Assembly: GCA_039807745.1 (NCBI GenBank)
Contig: JBDHRV010000002.1
Coordinates: forward strand, 5,881-69,880
DNA: 64,000 nt
Source: JAEUMW01 sp039807745
GTDB lineage: Bacteria; Pseudomonadota; Gammaproteobacteria; Burkholderiales; JAEUMW01
Reading direction: 5' to 3'
This document shows, piece after piece, positions 59,765 through 64,000 of this stretch. The translations under genes were made by a program, and so were the position numbers. How positions within the stretch are numbered: the stretch's first letter is position 1; each line of letters opens with the position of its first letter. A model generated the notes under the pieces. The model was not told the DNA's origin. It did no database searches and saw nothing but the letters and a program-made list of their open reading frames with translations.

Positions 59765-61009
59765 CTAGAACGCCCATTCAATGCCCGCACCCACGATATT
59801 GTCCCTGAAGTTGCGGACTTCCACGTTGGAGTCGCGCTTCGTCCACGTGTAGTAGAGCGTGCCCTTCAGTGAACGCAAGATGGCGTACGTCGCGTTTACG
59901 CCGACGCTGTACAGATCGTCGTTGCGCTGATCTTCCACGAGGTTTATATCGGTCAGTATCCCGGGACGGCCTTGATAGTCTCTGTCCTGATAGAAGACGT
60001 TCATTCCGAAGGCCAGTTTCGAGGTTGCCTGCCACGTCGGAGTCAATGTAACACCCGTTGTAACGATATAGTTGGTGGTGACGTCAGTGAAGGCACCGAT
60101 AAGACGATAGACTGAGAGCGTAACCGAGGTAGTCCCCGTGGGAAGGTAAGTAAACGTCAGGTTGCCGGTCGGACCGGTGTAGTCACGATCAGGGGCAAGT
60201 TCATAGCTCCGGTTCGTATACGCGAGAAAGCCTGCAAATCTTGAACGCCCGCCCAACTCCCACCGTACTACGTTAATGCCAAAATCGTTCTGCTCAAACT
60301 TGCCGGTGCTCGGCACCAACGGATCGATCACCACATTTGGGCGCTCCCCGTCGGTAAACCTGTAATACAGATCGACGAGATTGCTCGCCTGCGTCCGATA
60401 GCGGACAGCCCCCTCATAGACGTTCTGTTCCAAATCTGAGGGTTTGAAGCGATCTGCGGAGTTCGTAATATCCACGAACTTGTAGCCGGCACGCGCCTCC
60501 CAACTGGGGTGGAACTGGTAGCCGATGGTCACAAAGGGAATCCCTACTGTGCGCTTGTTGGGCGTGAAGGAAGTAACCTCAAGGAAGGCATTGGGGTACT
60601 GATTCTGCGTATACCCGATCTCCCCGCCCCATTGATTGCCGACTCTCCAATTCCAAGTGGCGCCAAAGTTGAATAGGGTAGCGTCGAACGTGTCATGCTC
60701 GGTGTAGAGACGTTGGATGATGTTGCCGGCCAACTCGATATTTTGCCGGCTAATGTCCTTGTTTACGGTGGCACCGGCGTTGAGCGTAAAGATCGTATCG
60801 CCCCTGGCAGTCGATCCGCTCGCAGGTGATGGTGTGATGTTCGATGGCAGTCGAAAAACGTTGTCGTCGTACGCAACCCCCGCCCCCGCGTTGAACTTGA
60901 CGACGTCGCCGTCCGCAAACTCGGCGCGAAGCCCTTTCGCCCAGCTCAGGACGCTCAAGGCAACGACGCTGATTACCGCGGCCCGATGGAAGTTCGATCT
61001 AGATTTCAC
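59765..61009 (-). CDS. epsL: EpsL-type outer membrane exopolysaccharide protein
   Basis: 414 residues. A signal peptide (residues 1 to about 29, ending LSWAKGLRA) then a beta-rich protein with many aromatic-alternating strands and a terminal Phe (GAGIEWAF), an outer membrane barrel pattern. The start of the mature part (DVVKFNAGAGVAYDDNVFR) resembles the EpsL family found with exosortase-linked exopolysaccharide loci. I chose GTG 61009; a TTG at 61075 would add 22 residues before the signal peptide. Divergent from a WcaJ-type gene. Confidence 0.75.
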   Translation of the reverse strand: MKSRSNFHRAAVISVVALSVLSWAKGLRAEFADGDVVKFNAGAGVAYDDNVFRLPSNITPSPASGSTARGDTIFTLNAGATVNKDISRQNIELAGNIIQRLYTEHDTFDATLFNFGATWNWRVGNQWGGEIGYTQNQYPNAFLEVTSFTPNKRTVGIPFVTIGYQFHPSWEARAGYKFVDITNSADRFKPSDLEQNVYEGAVRYRTQASNLVDLYYRFTDGERPNVVIDPLVPSTGKFEQNDFGINVVRWELGGRSRFAGFLAYTNRSYELAPDRDYTGPTGNLTFTYLPTGTTSVTLSVYRLIGAFTDVTTNYIVTTGVTLTPTWQATSKLAFGMNVFYQDRDYQGRPGILTDINLVEDQRNDDLYSVGVNATYAILRSLKGTLYYTWTKRDSNVEVRNFRDNIVGAGIEWAF

Positions 61010-61431
61010 TTGAACAGGGTTTCTCTCTGTGCGGACAAGGTACAGCCATCGGCGGCCCACGCGAACGAAAGACAACCTACGCTACCTCAGATTCACGCAA
61101 CTACATTTTATGGAGATTTCCGATCGCTTGCCGACGTTTTTCGCCAACGACCACTCAGTTTGTTGCGCAGAAGATACATTTTGTCGGGTACTATTTACAG
61201 ATAATAGACTCTTACATCGGCGTGTAGGATCCTTGGACTTCCCAACACTGTGCGACCTTCATTGAGTCCACAGGGACCTTGACGGCGGTCCAGTGTTGGG
61301 AAACGCGCGAAAGGTAGGCGGGTGATCCATCCGTCGGATGGGTAAGGTTCTCGCGCGGGCGCGACGTATCGTCATGGAGTTTACTGCCTTTGTTCCATCG
61401 AAGTTCTGAACCTGCTGAATTGCTGCCCACC
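61010..61431. other. Divergent regulatory gap between epsL and the WcaJ-type gene
   Basis: 422 bases without a gene. It is AT-richer than its neighbours (61080-61210). A 12-bp perfect inverted repeat, TTCCCAACACTG at 61239-61250 and its complement at 61291-61302, frames 40 bases that themselves fold (GGACC at 61274-61278 with GGTCC at 61287-61291). Both genes' promoters must lie here; I could not assign them. I saw no convincing sigma-54 (-24/-12) site. Confidence 0.6.
61239..61302. repeat. 12-bp inverted repeat upstream of the WcaJ-type gene
   Basis: TTCCCAACACTG at 61239-61250 and CAGTGTTGGGAA at 61291-61302 are perfect complements, 40 bases apart. This could be an operator pair, a large mRNA leader hairpin or the scar of a small mobile element. 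No way to choose from sequence alone. Confidence 0.7.
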
Positions 61432-62925
61432 ATGCCCCCTGTGACATCCCGGCGAGCCCCGCGTGTCGACCACGCTCTAGAAAGTCCTGGATTCACTGCG
61501 GCGCGCGAGAGCTTCCCCGCAACCCAGAAGTTGACCGCGGCCGCTCCGAGCCAACCACGGCTGTTCCGGGGTCAATTGTCATTTCTTTCCGTCACCCGCC
61601 TGCTTCTCGACCCGCTGGTGGCGGTGGGCGCCTTGGTCGCCGTAACTGTGGCGCACGGGGAGCTTTTCCGCGGCAAGTACATGGTACTGGCGCTCATAGT
61701 CTTTTCCCTGACATTCCCAGGTAGACTGGACCTCTCGGGGGGGCCGGTTACCATCACGCGCGACATAGTTCTACGGTGGATCCCGATCGTCGTGCTGCTC
61801 CTCATGTTCGGTTACGCTGCCGAATATTTGAGGGCTTTTCCTTGGGACATTATGGCAACTTGGTTCGTTGCCGCACCGGTGGCGCTTCTCCTCACACACC
61901 TTGGGCTGCGATACTTCATGCCGCCGTTGGTGTGGTCGCACGGCAAGCACAGACGCGCAGTGATTGCAGGGGCCAATGAGATCGGGCTCAAACTCGCGGA
62001 GCATCTGCAGAAGGATCGTCTCCTAGGCGTCCGCTTCGTGGGTTTCTTTGACGATCGCGCACGGGAGAGACTCAGGGCGCGGGATGACCTGCAGCTGCAC
62101 GGCCCGTTGGCCAATCTCGCCGCTTATGCCAGGCAGCATCGGATCGACATCATCTACATCGCCCTGCCAATGGCGTCGCAGCCGCGGATCCTCAAGCTGT
62201 TGGACGACCTTCGAGATACCACAGCATCAATCTATTTTGTTCCTGACATCTTTCTCTCGGATCTTATCCAGGCGCGCATCGACGAGGTGAATGGCCTACC
62301 GGTCGTGGCAGTGTGCGAAACTCCGTTTTACGGCGTAAACGGATTGGTGAAACGACTGGAAGACATCGTCGCAACGTTCATGCTGTTGGCGTTGATTTCT
62401 CCGGCGATGCTCGCGATTGCAATTGGCGTCAAGCTTAGTTCACCGGGGCCAATCTTTTTCAAGCAGCGCCGTTATGGGCTCGACGGTCAAGAGATTCTTG
62501 TTTACAAGTTCCGAAGCATGACTGTTTGCGAAGACGGGCATCATATCGCACAGGCCCGTAAGGACGATGAGCGCGTGACGCCCTTCGGAGCGTTTTTGCG
62601 AAGAACTTCTTTAGATGAATTGCCACAGTTCTTTAACGTGCTGTCCGGAAGCATGAGCATAGTCGGACCTAGACCCCATGCTATCGCACACAACGAGATG
62701 TATCGGAAGCTCATTAAGGGTTACATGGTCAGGCACAAGGTGAAACCCGGTATCACGGGATGGGCGCAAGTCAATGGATTACGAGGTGAAACCGAGACTT
62801 TAGTAAAGATGAAGGCGCGTATTGAGTATGATCTGGATTACCTCAGAAACTGGTCTTTGAGCCTTGATCTGCTAATTATCCTTAAGACCGTCGTATTGAT
62901 GTTTCGCGACCCGAAGGCCTACTGA
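61432..62925 (+). CDS. Undecaprenyl-phosphate glucose phosphotransferase (WcaJ type)
   Basis: 497 residues. Several membrane segments at the N-terminus (about 55-160), a CoA-binding-like domain (about 170-310) and a C-terminal bacterial sugar transferase domain with VYKFRSM, DERVTPFGAFLRRTSLDELPQ, GSMSIVGPRPHA and KPGITGWAQVNGLRGE. It places the first sugar phosphate on undecaprenyl phosphate to start exopolysaccharide repeat units, using the lipid made by uppS. ATG 61432 is chosen; TTG 61390 is possible. The locus is broken off just downstream by insertion sequences. Confidence 0.92.
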   Translation: MPPVTSRRAPRVDHALESPGFTAARESFPATQKLTAAAPSQPRLFRGQLSFLSVTRLLLDPLVAVGALVAVTVAHGELFRGKYMVLALIVFSLTFPGRLDLSGGPVTITRDIVLRWIPIVVLLLMFGYAAEYLRAFPWDIMATWFVAAPVALLLTHLGLRYFMPPLVWSHGKHRRAVIAGANEIGLKLAEHLQKDRLLGVRFVGFFDDRARERLRARDDLQLHGPLANLAAYARQHRIDIIYIALPMASQPRILKLLDDLRDTTASIYFVPDIFLSDLIQARIDEVNGLPVVAVCETPFYGVNGLVKRLEDIVATFMLLALISPAMLAIAIGVKLSSPGPIFFKQRRYGLDGQEILVYKFRSMTVCEDGHHIAQARKDDERVTPFGAFLRRTSLDELPQFFNVLSGSMSIVGPRPHAIAHNEMYRKLIKGYMVRHKVKPGITGWAQVNGLRGETETLVKMKARIEYDLDYLRNWSLSLDLLIILKTVVLMFRDPKAY

Positions 62926-63186
62926 AAATTTCTCGACTTCGGCGAACTGAAAGAGCTGCAGCGGTAGAGCTGGCCCCGTTTGATTGGACAGAAATCCGAG
63001 CTGGATAAGTGATGAACTGCGCTGCAAGAGCTTTCCACATGCGGCGCACATGTGGCGCACGCCACGCACACGAGCGCGCGACGCGGTCGGAAACTCGGAT
63101 CGCTGGCACTATGCCACCAATCTCGGGAGTCTGCCCGGAATTTTTATGTGTGGGGCATGCGATGTCGAAGTTGGGGAGGAGCATGC
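62926..63186. other. Non-coding stretch, probable insertion-sequence ends
   Basis: No gene is seen. It begins 1 base after the WcaJ-type stop. 62964-62997 contains a segment with GCCCCGTTTGATTGGACA that looks like the end of an IS element. 63128-63160 resembles an IS256-type end just before that family's gene fragment. Both are judged by eye; the exact junctions are unknown. Confidence 0.35.
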
Positions 63187-63487
63187 ATGCCACGCATGAC
63201 GAAGGCAGCTGGTGCTGTCGAGGCGGCGCTGCCGCCGATCCCGAAGGAGCTCATTGACCAGTTCGTGAGCGGCCCGATGAGCGCGCAGGCGGTCAACGCC
63301 GCCTCGATGGCGTTCAAGAAGGCGCTGGGCGCGGAGTTGTCGCACCACCTCGGTTCCCGCCGGGGTCGACCAAGCCCGAACCGGCCACCAACCATCATCA
63401 CGGCAGCAGCGCCAAGACGGTACTGACCGAGGACGGGGCGCTGCGCATCCGAGGTGCCGCGCGACCGCGACGGCTGCTTCGAGGCGT
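63187..63487 (+). pseudogene. IS256-family (mutator type) transposase, N-terminal remnant
   Basis: It begins MPRMTKAAGAVEAALPP and reads KELIDQFVSGPMSAQAVNAAS, then GAELSHHLG, the conserved start of IS256-family transposases. A few residues are missing between MAFKKAL and GAELSHHLG. After GAELSHHLG the frame shifts; KPEPATNHHHGSSAKTVL is found in another frame, then a second shift to EVPRDRDGCFEA. It ends where an IS66-type terminal sequence begins. Dead copy, carrying neither catalytic domain. Confidence 0.75.
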
Positions 63488-63713
63488 GTAAGCGGCTGGC
63501 GAAGTCATCTTGCTAAGCTGAGCTCGGGTGGGGAAGATCGTGTCCACCTATTTGTGAGGTGGACACGTGAACACTTCGGAGAACGGTTACGGGGATCGGC
63601 GGCGGCGTCGCCGGCACAGTGCTGAGTTCAAGGCGCGGGTTGTGGCAGCCTGCCGCAGGCCCGGCGTATCGATTGCTGCGGTGGCGCTTGACCATCGTTT
63701 GACCCGACTTTGA
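63488..63713 (+). mobile_element. IS66-family left end with truncated TnpA
   Basis: GTAAGCG at 63488-63494 is the hallmark terminal sequence of IS66 elements and sits exactly where the IS256 remnant stops. A 48-codon frame from GTG 63567 to 63713 reads RRRRRRHSAEFKARVVAACR and GVSIAAVALD, the IS66 TnpA start, then diverges and stops, so most of the element is lost. A hairpin covers its start codon (see separate entry). Confidence 0.7.
63539..63567 (+). promoter_or_regulatory. Hairpin directly before the IS66-type tnpA start
   Basis: A perfect 10-bp stem (63539-63548 with 63558-63567) with a 9-base loop ends on the first base of the GTG start. It would block ribosome entry on transcripts entering from outside, a control known in other IS families. 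Confidence 0.55.
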
Positions 63714-63859
63714 CAGTTCTTGGTCACATTTGGGTCGGTGGTCTCCGCAAGTTGTTGATTTGTGTAGTTGGCGACGCGCGCAAACCGCCAAATTCATAGA
63801 TACATGGAGTGGCCGTAACGGCTTGACTGCCTTGGTTTGCGGCTCGTAGCATTGGGCAC

Positions 63860-63988
63860 ATGTACCTGCGTGAGTCCAAGCAGCGGCGCGCCGACGGCAG
63901 CGTGGTGACCTACCTGCAGTTGGCCGTGTACCGGCTCGGATTGTCTGGACACGGTTTTGCAGCTCAGGCTGCCGCTCGCATGGCATAA
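63860..63988 (+). pseudogene. IS1634-like transposase, N-terminal fragment
   Basis: A 42-codon frame starting MYLRESKQRRADGSVVTYLQ, the start of IS1634-type (IS4 superfamily) transposases. After about 22 residues the match stops near 63927 and unrelated sequence follows to the stop. The 146 bases before it (63714-63859) are non-coding and may be that element's left end. The window ends 12 bases after the stop. Confidence 0.55.
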
Positions 63989-64000
63989 GCCTGACGGGCC

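Noticed and set aside
61010..61240. Sigma-54 promoter for epsL, as in some exosortase-linked loci
   Set aside because: I found no TGGCAC-N5-TTGC-like pair on either strand.

Overview
The window is about 64 kb of GC-rich DNA that is almost all core chromosome. The gene orders point to a betaproteobacterium. These are rpsB-tsf-pyrH-frr-uppS-cdsA-dxr-rseP-bamA-skp-lpxD-fabZ-lpxA-lpxB-rnhB; pyrG-kdsA-eno-ftsB; yceD-rpmF-plsX-fabH-fabD-fabG-acpP-fabF-pabC-mltG-tmk-holB-tatD; and maf / SAM-methyltransferase / sppA / HAD / rluC facing rne. A Pil-Chp twitching chemotaxis cluster and an EpsL-type exopolysaccharide protein fit the same group. The genus cannot be named from this sequence.

Layout. 1-4455: end of a purine-nucleoside phosphorylase (MTIP type), def, then leftward map-glnD. 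4556-20434: a long rightward run for translation (rpsB, tsf, frr), UMP kinase, and envelope and lipid A building (uppS, cdsA, dxr, rseP, bamA, skp, lpxD-fabZ-lpxA-lpxB, rnhB), many genes overlapping by 1-4 bases. 20389-21388: a small leftward Crp/Fnr regulator plus DUF2892 membrane protein, with a CRP-like dyad between them. 21400-25592: pyrG-kdsA-eno-ftsB. 25628-34582: leftward pilG-pilH-pilI-pilJ-chpA. 34583-35066: a gene-free gap holding a near-perfect match to the chromosome-dimer resolution site dif. 35067-45618: a leftward run of DNA-metabolism and fatty-acid genes. 45676-57730: maf, a methyltransferase, sppA, a phosphatase, rluC, rne, uvrB, an aminotransferase and an AsmA-like protein. 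Then tRNA-Asn, a PAS-GGDEF-EAL protein, EpsL and a WcaJ-type phosphotransferase, ending in broken insertion sequences (62926-64000).

The most informative non-coding feature is dif at 35010-35037. Every exact GGGNAGGG octamer I found by eye points toward it: three on the + strand to its left, seven on the - strand to its right, none opposed. Most genes on both sides are also transcribed toward dif. I infer that the window spans the replication terminus. The pil-chp cluster is the main head-on block on the left side. The pilZ gene usually found between holB and tatD in this group is absent.

I found no CRISPR array, prophage, toxin-antitoxin pair, secondary-metabolite cluster or defence system. 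The less ordinary items are the dif/terminus locus, the promoter and leader structures (rpsB, acpP, yceD, rne), the Crp-DUF2892 module, the AsmA-like protein with an extra N-terminal domain, and the nested IS remnants next to the exopolysaccharide genes.
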